Position numbers and translations under genes: made by a program. Under the pieces are notes generated by a model, which saw only the letters and a list, made by a program, of their open reading frames with translations, was not told where the DNA came from and did no database searches. DNA of 64,000 nucleotides, taken from assembly GCF_001660705.2 (NCBI RefSeq), contig NZ_LYBV02000017.1, positions 124,001 through 188,000 of the forward strand, read 5' to 3'. The DNA comes from Saccharicrinis aurantiacus. Its GTDB lineage: Bacteria > Bacteroidota > Bacteroidia > Bacteroidales > Marinilabiliaceae. Each line of letters starts with the position of its first letter. Position 1 is the first letter of the stretch. Below, in pieces: positions 37,250 to 44,832 of the stretch.

Positions 37250-37277
37250 ATTATAAAAAATCTTATAATCTCAATAC

Positions 37278-38612
37278 TTATAGCGAACCAATTACTTTTA
37301 AATATTGTGTTTTCAATATTTCAAAATTTGCTAAGGACTGAACTTCTTTAGCTTGAGCATTTTGCCAAGTAGCTTGAGCATTTAATAAATCAGTAGTTGT
37401 ATTTAAGCCTACATCAAAACTAAGTTGTGTTTCTTCTAAACTTTCCTGAGCTTCAGATTTATTACGTTGTGCCCAAAGAACTTCTTCAAAACCCTCTTGT
37501 AATTTTAATTGTATTTGCTGCACTTCTAGTTGAATAAACTCCTTTGTGTCTTCTAAGTTATAGTTTACTTCATCAATTTTAGTTTGAGCTACAACGCGTT
37601 TGTGTTTGCGCTGATTCCAATTAAAAATGGGAACATGCAATGAAGCAGCAACCATAAACTGTGCATCATCAATCAGATTATCAATTTTAAAATAATTATA
37701 ACCAGCTTGAGCACCCAATTGTGGTAAGTATTCAGCATTAACCATACGCTTTTCATATCCGGCTATATTACCTTGCTCTTGTAAAATTTTTAGTTCCTGA
37801 CGTTGATCTTGTGCTAAAACATTGCCATTTACTAAATTTGGTAATGTTGGATTAAAATCTACACGTTCCGTTAACTCAAATTCAGTATCTAGTGGTAAAC
37901 CTATAACCTGACACAAATTCATTTGTAACATTTTGTATCCATTACCTGCTCTAAGAAGGCTTAATTCAGCATCGTTCTTTTGCACCTTTACTTTTAATTG
38001 TTCACTTTTAGGAACCAAACCTAATTCATAGGAAGCATTTAACTGACCTTCTAAAGTATCTAACATTTGAACATATTTTTCTGCTAGAATAACTCCTTCT
38101 CGTAAAGCAGCCAATTGCCAATAGGCTTCATCAGTATTCAATATTACTTCTGATTCTTTAAGTTGGTATGCTTGTTCAGCAATCACTATTCCCGACTCAG
38201 CCATTTTATTGGCCGTTCTGATTTTACCTCCTGCATAAATAGCTTGTTGCACGCTTACATCAGCCATTATGAAAGTAAAATTATCAATTTCTGAATTTGG
38301 CATATGTGCTACTCCATTATAACTACCAGCCATTGCATCTGCTGGACTAGCTGCTGTTGGTAAAAACATTTCTCCGGTACTTATTGTACCAGGCATAATG
38401 CTTGCTGAAGAACTTGCCGCAAAAGATGGTAAATAGTTAGTAAAAGCATCTTTCTTTTGTGCTTCGGCTGCTTGTTTATGAGATTCAGATACTTTTAAAG
38501 ACCTATTATACTCCAAAGCTGATAGTCGTGCTTCCTCCAAGCTCAATTGTTTTTGAGCTTGTAAGGATAACACAGTGCATATTAAACTAATTGTGATATA
38601 TAATTTCTTCAT
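37278..38612 (-). CDS. TolC-family outer membrane efflux protein
   Basis: A 444-residue outer membrane factor: signal peptide (1-19, LQAQ), then two repeated halves of long alpha-helical barrel segments and short beta strands (QLSLEEARLSALEYNRSL at the start; the matching DTKEFIQLEVQQIQLKLQEGFEEVLWAQRNKSEAQESLEETQL in the second half). It forms the outer membrane channel of the RND pump encoded directly upstream (gap 4 bp to the RND gene). Hairpin 37215-37249 follows. Confidence 0.92.
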   Translation of the reverse strand: MKKLYITISLICTVLSLQAQKQLSLEEARLSALEYNRSLKVSESHKQAAEAQKKDAFTNYLPSFAASSSASIMPGTISTGEMFLPTAASPADAMAGSYNGVAHMPNSEIDNFTFIMADVSVQQAIYAGGKIRTANKMAESGIVIAEQAYQLKESEVILNTDEAYWQLAALREGVILAEKYVQMLDTLEGQLNASYELGLVPKSEQLKVKVQKNDAELSLLRAGNGYKMLQMNLCQVIGLPLDTEFELTERVDFNPTLPNLVNGNVLAQDQRQELKILQEQGNIAGYEKRMVNAEYLPQLGAQAGYNYFKIDNLIDDAQFMVAASLHVPIFNWNQRKHKRVVAQTKIDEVNYNLEDTKEFIQLEVQQIQLKLQEGFEEVLWAQRNKSEAQESLEETQLSFDVGLNTTTDLLNAQATWQNAQAKEVQSLANFEILKTQYLKVIGSL

Positions 38613-38616
38613 TGTT

Positions 38617-41600
38617 TTATTCTTTTATCTCTTTTAAAGAACGGGTATCTACTTTATAAATAATGGCATACATAATAGGTACTACTAATAATGTTACTAA
38701 TGAACCCACTAAGAGTCCGTACATAATTGAAATTGCCATTCCTTTAAACATCACATCAAATAACAATGGAATCATACCTAAAATGGTTGTTAATGAAGCC
38801 ATCATTACAGGACGCATACGAGATACAGCTGAATTTACTATTGCATCGAGTTGACTGGCTCCATTTTTTAGCTGATCGTTAATTTCATCGAGTAATACAA
38901 TGGCATTTTTAATCATCATACCAATAAGGCCAAGCGTACCAATAATACCGATAAATCCGAAGGTTGCATTCATCAAATGAAAACCAATGGCAACACCTGT
39001 AATGGCCATAGGAACCACGCCCATAATAATAAGAGGCTGTTTAAAATTATTGAATATCATAATTAGAATCAGGAACATTAAACCTAATGCTAATGGCAAT
39101 AAATTAAATAGATCTTCTTGAGCTTCGGTACTACTTTTATGATCACCTAACCACTCCATTGAATAACCATGCGGTAATTCAATGGCTTCAATATCCTCAT
39201 GAATTTGTTCGAATAACTCAGGAGGTGTAATGCCTGGTTTAGGATCACATTGTGCTTTAATAGCCCTTTGTCCATCGTACCTTCTAATGGTTTGATTATC
39301 CCACTTTAAGTAAATAGAATCGGTAATCTGACTCAAAGGAGTACTCGTCATTCCATTACCCCAAACAGGTACTGATGAAAGATGCTCTACATCTTCTCCA
39401 ATTGGTTCTTCCATTTTAAGCATCACAGGCAAACTGCTACTTCCTTCATGAATTACTCCAATAGGCATACCATTAGATGCCATTGCCAGTGAATTAGCTA
39501 CCTGACTTCTACTAATATCTAAAAGTCGTGCTTGATCTGGTGAATAAGCAGGTGTTAATACCTTGGCTTTATTTTTCCAATTATCAGTTACTCCTGTAGT
39601 ATTAGGATTAGCTCGCATTATTACTTTGGCTTCTTCGGCTAAACTACGTAGTACAGCAGGATCGGGACCTGAGAACTTTGCTTCCATTAAGTACTCACCA
39701 AATATTGGACTATACGTACGCGCTCTTGCCAAAGCTTGCGGATATTCTTTTGATAAATACTCTAATATTCGGGCAGAGGTTGTTTGAGAAGTAGGAAAAT
39801 CGGTTGCATCAATAATAAACTCACCATAATTACTATTTAAAGTATTCATTGGGCGCAACAAGCTATAGCGTGCTGGTGTTTGACCTATTGAAGTTGTTAC
39901 ACTCTCTATATTATCCCATGTACTGATTTCTTTTTGTATTTCATCAAGATCTTCTTCTACCTGATAAATATTACCACCCTGCGGCAACCAATATTCAATT
40001 ACATATTGATTGTAATCGAGATTTGGGAAAAACTCTTGTTTTACAAAACCGAAAGACCAAATTGACACAACAATTCCAAGTCCTGATAAGGCTGCAAAAG
40101 CAGTTTTATGCCAAAGTAATTTTCGTATAAGACCTTTAAACCAACGGTATAAACCATTATTATATAAATCAGCTTCGTCAGAGGCTCCTGCACTTACGTT
40201 CTTTTTATAAAAGAATTTAGCCATAAATGGAGTTTGTATCATGGCAAATACCCAGCTTAAAAAGAGTGATATTGCTAATACATAAAACAACGATTTTAAG
40301 AACTCACCAGCCATACCAGGAGAAAATCCTAAGGGCATAAATGCGAGTATTGCAATAATTGTAGCTCCTAACAAAGGCATAGATGTTCTGATTGCAGTGT
40401 TGACAAAAGCTTTTTTACTTTCTACACCTTTTTTCAGATCCATTAAAATACCATCGGCCACAACAATTGAATTATCAACTAACATACCCATGGCAACAAT
40501 AATTGCCGATAAGGTTACACGTTGCAACTCAATACCCATCATTTTCATTATAATAAAAGTACCTAGTATTGTAAATACCAAGCCACTGGATATTAATAAG
40601 CCCGATCGCATTCCCATTGCGAATAGTAATACTACAATCACAATTAGTACCGACTCTATTAGGTTTACCATAAACCCTTGAATAGATTCAGCAACCCTAT
40701 CGGGTTGAAAAAACACTTTATCAATGTTTATTCCTATGGGTAAATCGGCACTTATCTCTGCTACTTTATTATCGAAAATTTCGCCAATCTCAATTACATT
40801 AACGCCCGGATCCATAGCAATTGCTAATGACATGGCTTGTACACCATTGTGCTTAAACTTATTCATCATTGGTGTATAGAACGAACGTTCAACCTTGGCA
40901 ATATCTCCCAATAAGAAAGAACCGCCGCCTGGCACTTGAACCAAAAGATTCTCAACATCCTCTATAGACTTGTATTTTTCTCCAACACTCATTCTAACGC
41001 GGTCGGATCCAATTACAACATCACCCGCATCAACTAAAGATGATTCATCACCTAAGGCTTGTGCAATTAGCATTGGATTAATGCCTAACTGAGCAAACTT
41101 ATCGTTAGAAAAAACAACATCGAATGTTTCCATCTGCTGTCCGTAAATCTCAATCCTTTTTATGCCATTAAGCGCTAAAAATTCGCGCTTTAAAAACTCT
41201 ACATATTCGTCTAGTTCTTTATATGAGTAGCCATCAGCGCTAATAGATACGAAGATTCCGTATACATCTCCAAAATCATCAACCACAATAGGATCGTGAG
41301 CTGAAGCGGGTAAATTACCTTTTACATCGTTAATTTTTCGGCGTAAATGATCATATAGCTGAGGCATGTCTGACGTAGGTACTGAACCATCGATATTTAC
41401 CGTAATTTCAGACATTCCATCAGAAGAACGCGACTCAATAAAATCAATATTCTCTAACTTCAGTATCGCCTTCTCCAGTAAATCTGTGACTTCTAACTCT
41501 ACCTCACTAGCTGATGCGCCAGGATATGGCGTCATAATAACAGCTGATTTAACAGGAATTTCAGGATCTTCAAGCTTCCCTAATCCTTGGTACGAGAGAA

Positions 41601-41676
41601 TACCTCCCATAAAAACAGCAATCAGTAAAGCAATGATGAAGGCCTTTCTTTCTAGTATATTTTCTAAGATACTCAT
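38617..41676 (-). CDS. RND-type inner membrane efflux transporter
   Basis: A 1019-residue proton-driven RND permease (AcrB/NolG family) with twelve membrane helices and two large periplasmic loops. Helix 4 contains GMLVDNSIVVADGI, the proton-relay site, with Asp-Asn rather than the Asp-Asp of AcrB, a form common in this branch. Other motifs: KLEDPEIPVKSAVIMTPYPGAS near the N terminus and GTLGLIGMMIKNAIVLLDEI near residue 930. The start overlaps the stop of the adaptor gene by 4 bp (translational coupling). Substrate unknown; it is not obviously a metal (CusA) type. Confidence 0.95.
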   Translation of the reverse strand: MSILENILERKAFIIALLIAVFMGGILSYQGLGKLEDPEIPVKSAVIMTPYPGASASEVELEVTDLLEKAILKLENIDFIESRSSDGMSEITVNIDGSVPTSDMPQLYDHLRRKINDVKGNLPASAHDPIVVDDFGDVYGIFVSISADGYSYKELDEYVEFLKREFLALNGIKRIEIYGQQMETFDVVFSNDKFAQLGINPMLIAQALGDESSLVDAGDVVIGSDRVRMSVGEKYKSIEDVENLLVQVPGGGSFLLGDIAKVERSFYTPMMNKFKHNGVQAMSLAIAMDPGVNVIEIGEIFDNKVAEISADLPIGINIDKVFFQPDRVAESIQGFMVNLIESVLIVIVVLLFAMGMRSGLLISSGLVFTILGTFIIMKMMGIELQRVTLSAIIVAMGMLVDNSIVVADGILMDLKKGVESKKAFVNTAIRTSMPLLGATIIAILAFMPLGFSPGMAGEFLKSLFYVLAISLFLSWVFAMIQTPFMAKFFYKKNVSAGASDEADLYNNGLYRWFKGLIRKLLWHKTAFAALSGLGIVVSIWSFGFVKQEFFPNLDYNQYVIEYWLPQGGNIYQVEEDLDEIQKEISTWDNIESVTTSIGQTPARYSLLRPMNTLNSNYGEFIIDATDFPTSQTTSARILEYLSKEYPQALARARTYSPIFGEYLMEAKFSGPDPAVLRSLAEEAKVIMRANPNTTGVTDNWKNKAKVLTPAYSPDQARLLDISRSQVANSLAMASNGMPIGVIHEGSSSLPVMLKMEEPIGEDVEHLSSVPVWGNGMTSTPLSQITDSIYLKWDNQTIRRYDGQRAIKAQCDPKPGITPPELFEQIHEDIEAIELPHGYSMEWLGDHKSSTEAQEDLFNLLPLALGLMFLILIMIFNNFKQPLIIMGVVPMAITGVAIGFHLMNATFGFIGIIGTLGLIGMMIKNAIVLLDEINDQLKNGASQLDAIVNSAVSRMRPVMMASLTTILGMIPLLFDVMFKGMAISIMYGLLVGSLVTLLVVPIMYAIIYKVDTRSLKEIKE

Positions 41677-42743
41677 AGTAAACCTCCTACGTTTGATGCT
41701 GATTTGTTAGGTAATATTTTTACTTCCTGGTTTTCTTGTAATGAGTATACACCTGCTGTTACAACTACATCATTAATAGTAACTCCCTCTTTAATTGTTA
41801 CAAAACCAGCTCCTACTAAATCGCCAACAACAACCTCTTTTTTAGCCACCTTCATGTTTACTTTATTCACACTCCACACATAGCTTTTTGTTCCTTCTGC
41901 AAAAATTGCTTCAATTGGAACAGATATGCCATTGCTTGATTTAGGAAAAAAGTTAACACTAACCTTAGCAACCATACCCGATTTAACAAGTGTTCCATCA
42001 ATATCGTTAAGAATTAATCGAACCTCGAACATTCTATCAGGACCACTTTTTTTACTGATCGATTTTACCGATGCTGGAACATTAAATCTGTTGGCATTTT
42101 TTATATCGCAAGTAATATTCTCTAGTTTCTCAACTTCGTTAATCTGGTTTTCAGGAATACTAATGATTACTTCTAATTTACTTACATCAATTAGCTTAAC
42201 TATTGGCTGACCAGGAGCAACCGTTTCGAAATTTTCGATTAGTTTTTCACTAATATATCCAGAAAATGGTGCTCTTAAATCGGTATCAGATAAGGCATTC
42301 TCAGCCGCTTCTAACTGACTTTTCGCCATTAAATAACCCGACTTTACTTTATCTAAAGTATTTGCAGGTAATTTATCCTGATTATATAATTTTTGATAGC
42401 GATCATATTCAGCTTCAATTTGCTCAAATTGCGCCTTGGCAGTTTGCACATTAATTTTATAATCGCGCTTATCTATTGATGCTATTGTTTGTCCTCTCTC
42501 AACATATTCACCATCATCAACTAATAATTGAGTAACAGGTCCTCCTACCTTAAAAGGCAGCGCTACTTCTCTGTTTTCACTTACTACACCATTATAAACA
42601 ATGGTTTTGTTACCCGAGCTTGGTAATACTTTATACGATTTTACGTAACGTGCTTTCTTTACCTTTGCGTCATTTGTATTAGAGCAGGCAGAAAAACCAA
42701 GTACCAGTATTGCTTGTACTGCAATAAAAAATATTTGCTTCAT
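41673..42743 (-). CDS. RND efflux periplasmic adaptor lipoprotein (MFP/HlyD family)
   Basis: A 356-residue membrane fusion protein. Signal peptide with lipobox FSAC (Cys20); barrel-sandwich/lipoyl half-motifs VTQLLVDDGEYVERGQTIASID and APFSGYISEKLIENFETVAPGQPI flank a helical hairpin (about 95-140); then beta-barrel and membrane-proximal domains. It links the RND permease to the TolC-type channel, both encoded just downstream. First gene of the pump operon, with a promoter at 42783-42810. Confidence 0.93.
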   Translation of the reverse strand: MKQIFFIAVQAILVLGFSACSNTNDAKVKKARYVKSYKVLPSSGNKTIVYNGVVSENREVALPFKVGGPVTQLLVDDGEYVERGQTIASIDKRDYKINVQTAKAQFEQIEAEYDRYQKLYNQDKLPANTLDKVKSGYLMAKSQLEAAENALSDTDLRAPFSGYISEKLIENFETVAPGQPIVKLIDVSKLEVIISIPENQINEVEKLENITCDIKNANRFNVPASVKSISKKSGPDRMFEVRLILNDIDGTLVKSGMVAKVSVNFFPKSSNGISVPIEAIFAEGTKSYVWSVNKVNMKVAKKEVVVGDLVGAGFVTIKEGVTINDVVVTAGVYSLQENQEVKILPNKSASNVGGLL

Positions 42744-42782
42744 TTTAAAATTTATTAGGTCTTCTAATTAATATTTCTGAAA

Positions 42783-42810
42783 CAAAAGTATAACAAGCCA
42801 ATTTTTACAA
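42783..42810 (-). promoter_or_regulatory. Promoter of the RND pump operon
   Basis: Minus strand TTG (complement of 42808-42810), 17-bp spacer, TACTTTTG (complement of 42783-42790); leader about 34 nt. Confidence 0.5.
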
Positions 42811-42958
42811 ACCCATTAGTTTATCGAAGTGTATTAATATAAAGCTGAAGTGAATATTTGAAGATTAGAATGAATTTTGCCTCTCCTTTTACAACTAATC
42901 TAAAATTTCTTTAATTTGCCTTACTTTAAACTAACTATTGAAATTAAACTTGAGAATA

Positions 42959-43486
42959 ATGACAAAAAAGAAGTTCCTAATTGAATTGGCAATTGTAGTG
43001 TTAGGTGTAAGCATTGCTTTTTCTTTAGATAGCATAAAAGATAGCTATAAGTTAAATAAGCAAAAGAGAATTGCCATACAAAACATTACGCAAGAGCTTA
43101 ACAATAATAATGAATCACTTCGACAATTAATAAGTAAACAAGATTCGATGCTATCGAACTTTAATGATACTGCTGATATTGTAAATTCAACTTTTACCTT
43201 TCATACACTTAGTATTAGAACGGGAGTATACCGAAGCATTGAAAGTACTGGCTTGTTAGGAGAGTTAAATTCGGAAGAACTTATTGATATTCTTAATATT
43301 TATGAAGGTTATAGTACCATAGTAGAATTAGAGAAATACCTGATGCAAGAAGTTTATACTTTAAGTAAATCTGATAGTCCTGAGAAGAACCTTAAAAATG
43401 CCTTTTTTTGGGTTGAACAGCTCAATAATAATGAAAAAGTGCTTTTAGAAGGATGTGAAAGATTAATAACAAAGCTAGAAAATTAA
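42959..43486 (+). CDS. Small single-pass membrane protein (DUF6090-like), unknown function
   Basis: About 175 residues from the ATG at 42959; a TTG at 42938 also reads through but is less likely. One N-terminal membrane segment (LIELAIVVLGVSIAFSL, residues 6-22) recalls the EIVLVVIGILIAL anchor of DUF6090 proteins; the rest is a charged helical domain. Function unknown. It is the last gene before the 749-bp noncoding region with the palindrome array and points into it, so its mRNA would run into the array unless stopped. No terminator of the usual kind is seen directly after it. Confidence 0.65.
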   Translation: MTKKKFLIELAIVVLGVSIAFSLDSIKDSYKLNKQKRIAIQNITQELNNNNESLRQLISKQDSMLSNFNDTADIVNSTFTFHTLSIRTGVYRSIESTGLLGELNSEELIDILNIYEGYSTIVELEKYLMQEVYTLSKSDSPEKNLKNAFFWVEQLNNNEKVLLEGCERLITKLEN

Positions 43487-43531
43487 ATTCGCTAGGGATA
43501 CTTTATTTGGATAGGTTATTTTTTTAACTGA

Positions 43532-43551
43532 ATTATTGAATGATGGATAAG
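43532..43551 (+). repeat. 20-bp direct repeat, left copy
   Basis: ATTATTGAATGATGGATAAG, identical to 44044-44063. The two copies are 512 bp apart (start to start) and bracket both palindrome blocks; similarity stops abruptly at both ends of the repeat. Confidence 0.9.
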
Positions 43552-43725
43552 AAATTGAATTATTTAAGATCTCGGTAATGAGTGAAACAGTTCTATAGCC
43601 ATAGCTACATTGATGTTTTTGCAAAGAAGTGATACGCAACAAGAAAGCAGGAAGCCTTGATGGTATGCAAGTTTAAGAACTAAAACTGCATCATGAGTTG
43701 CACCGCAAAAAATTAGTAGAGGGTT

Positions 43726-43830
43726 TGTGGAAAATTCAACAGCCCCGTGTGAGTTTTTCCACAGCCTCGTGTGAATATTTCCACACGGGGCTGTGCATTT
43801 TTCAACAGGCCCCGTGTGGAAATTTACACA
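43726..43830. repeat. Palindrome array block A (five units, TGTG/CACA arms)
   Basis: Five 16-bp imperfect palindromes starting at 43726, 43748, 43770, 43792 and 43815 (periods 22, 22, 22, 23): TGTGGAAAATTCAACA, TGTGAGTTTTTCCACA, TGTGAATATTTCCACA, TGTGCATTTTTCAACA, TGTGGAAATTTACACA. Linkers are GCCCCG, GCCTCG, CGGGGC and GGCCCCG; the third is the reverse complement of the first. As a result 43739-43751 can pair with 43782-43794 (13 bp), and 43782-43791 can instead pair with 43809-43818 (10 bp). Confidence 0.9.
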
Positions 43831-43898
43831 GACTTAATTTTTAAGTAAAATACCCTGTAAAATATACTAAGCATACAGATAATTAATAGGTATTACTT

Positions 43899-43960
43899 GC
43901 GTGAAATCTCACGCAGCCCTTACGTGAATTATTACGCAAGGGCTGCGTGAGATTTCACGC
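43899..43960. repeat. Perfect 23-bp inverted repeat inside block B
   Basis: Positions 43899-43921 are the exact reverse complement of 43938-43960, separated by the 16-bp imperfect palindrome 43922-43937. The whole 62 bp could form one long hairpin or cruciform. Confidence 0.95.
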
Positions 43961-44026
43961 CAAGTGACGTACAATCCTACGTCGAGTGGCGTACAATCCT
44001 ACGCCGAGTGGCATGTAGTTTCACGT
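43899..44026. repeat. Palindrome array block B (six units, CGTG/CACG then CGTA/TACG arms)
   Basis: Six 16-bp palindromes starting at 43899, 43922, 43945, 43967, 43989 and 44011 (periods 23, 23, 22, 22, 22): GCGTGAAATCTCACGC, ACGTGAATTATTACGC, GCGTGAGATTTCACGC, ACGTACAATCCTACGT, GCGTACAATCCTACGC, GCATGTAGTTTCACGT. Linkers: AGCCCTT, AAGGGCT (its reverse complement), CAAGTG, CGAGTG, CGAGTG. Layout and spacing match block A while the arm sequences differ, and substitutions in one arm are usually matched in the other. Confidence 0.9.
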
Positions 44027-44043
44027 AAAATTAAACCAAATGG

Positions 44044-44063
44044 ATTATTGAATGATGGATAAG
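44044..44063 (+). repeat. 20-bp direct repeat, right copy
   Basis: Exact copy of 43532-43551, located 17 bp after the last palindrome unit. Confidence 0.9.
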
Positions 44064-44132
44064 CGTGTAGCTATAAAAGCTAAAGTACATCTGAAAATTA
44101 TACAATAAACACGAATCCTAAAATCCAAAAAA

Positions 44133-44187
44133 GAACTTTAAAACCCGATTAAAATACTTGGGTGGTATCAAAAACGGGTTATAGTTC
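44133..44187. repeat. Imperfect inverted repeat downstream of the small membrane protein gene
   Basis: GAACTTTAAAACCCG (44133-44147) and CGGGTTATAGTTC (44175-44187) pair imperfectly around a 27-nt loop. It lies 48 bp after the stop of the minus-strand gene 44236-44667; possibly its terminator, though without a clear U-tract. Confidence 0.5.
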
Positions 44188-44235
44188 AAATGCGAATAAT
44201 CGCTGGGTCTTGCTGACTGCTCATATTCCTATTTA

Positions 44236-44667
44236 TTAGCGGTAGGTTTTATTAAGTTTATTTAAATCATTTCTCAAATCACTATCAGTGTCAATAGGTA
44301 CAAATTTAGTTTTTGGTACATCCAACTTCTCACTATTACCATTGTCGTTAATAATAATCACTGTGCTATACATGTCTTTGTCTATTTTCAGATTTGCTTT
44401 CAGATAAGCATTAAACTCCCCTTGAATAGCGAACCATTCTGAATTTATTTTAACGTAATTATCTTTTCTTCCCAAAACTACTTCACTGATTTCACCGTGA
44501 ATTTCAAATTCGTAAAATTCTGAGTTAAGTTTATTCGAATTAGCAAAAAGAGCAATGAGTATAACTACAAGGAAAATTATTGCAAAACCGCCCATATATT
44601 TTGCAAAACTTCGAAATGGCCATATTTTGTTTGCTTCTTTAAATAAGCTGTCAATGTTCATGTCCAT
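44236..44667 (-). CDS. Small membrane-anchored protein, unknown function
   Basis: A 143-residue protein with one membrane helix (about 24-42; GGFAIIFLVVILIALF), a short N-terminal cytoplasmic part and an extracytoplasmic region of about 100 residues with alternating strands (FYEFEIHGEISEVVLGRKDNYVKINSEWFAI). No family recognised. An in-frame second Met follows two residues after the first. It lies just downstream of a 107-bp inverted repeat element and may belong to a small accessory cassette. Confidence 0.6.
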   Translation of the reverse strand: MDMNIDSLFKEANKIWPFRSFAKYMGGFAIIFLVVILIALFANSNKLNSEFYEFEIHGEISEVVLGRKDNYVKINSEWFAIQGEFNAYLKANLKIDKDMYSTVIIINDNGNSEKLDVPKTKFVPIDTDSDLRNDLNKLNKTYR

Positions 44668-44725
44668 AATACTCTTTTAACTAATATTTTATCTATTAAA
44701 TGTGCACTTAACTTACCGCCACCAC

Positions 44726-44832
44726 TTATAAGTTTAGTGCGGGTTTCAACGCTCTTTCCTTTCAAGTTACCACTATCGTTGTTTAGTTTAATTTCGGTTA
44801 AATTACCCACTTCGCCCGCATTACGTTTATAA
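44726..44832. repeat. 107-bp imperfect inverted repeat element overlapping the DUF3267 stop codon
   Basis: Ends 44726-44743 (TTATAAGTTTAGTGCGGG) and 44815-44832 (CCCGCATTACGTTTATAA) are inverted copies matching at 14 of 18 positions, with about 71 bp between. The DUF3267 stop codon (44827-44829) lies inside the outer arm. A 66-codon open frame across the element (44658-44858, minus) looks fortuitous. The layout recalls a gene-cassette recombination site but no integrase is near; identity unproven. Confidence 0.55.

Larger units (their letters stand above)
43487..44235. other. 749-bp noncoding region holding an unusual palindrome array
   Basis: No credible ORF on either strand. It lies between two genes that point towards each other. 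Contents in order: 20-bp direct repeat copy 1 (43532-43551); about 170 bp of plain sequence; palindrome block A (43726-43830); a 68-bp AT-rich spacer with a perfect ACTTAA/TTAAGT dyad (43832-43846); palindrome block B (43899-44026); 20-bp direct repeat copy 2 (44044-44063); and an imperfect inverted repeat (44133-44187). Confidence 0.85.

Noticed and set aside
43726-44026. CRISPR array
   Set aside because: The unit-to-unit spacing (22-23 bp) and the 6-7 bp linkers are far too short for repeats plus spacers, the units vary in sequence, and no cas gene is present.
44011-44032. A parS-like partition site within the last palindrome unit
   Set aside because: GTTTCACGT followed by AAAAT matches the general parS palindrome at about 12 of 16 positions only, the other units do not, and no parA/parB gene is nearby.
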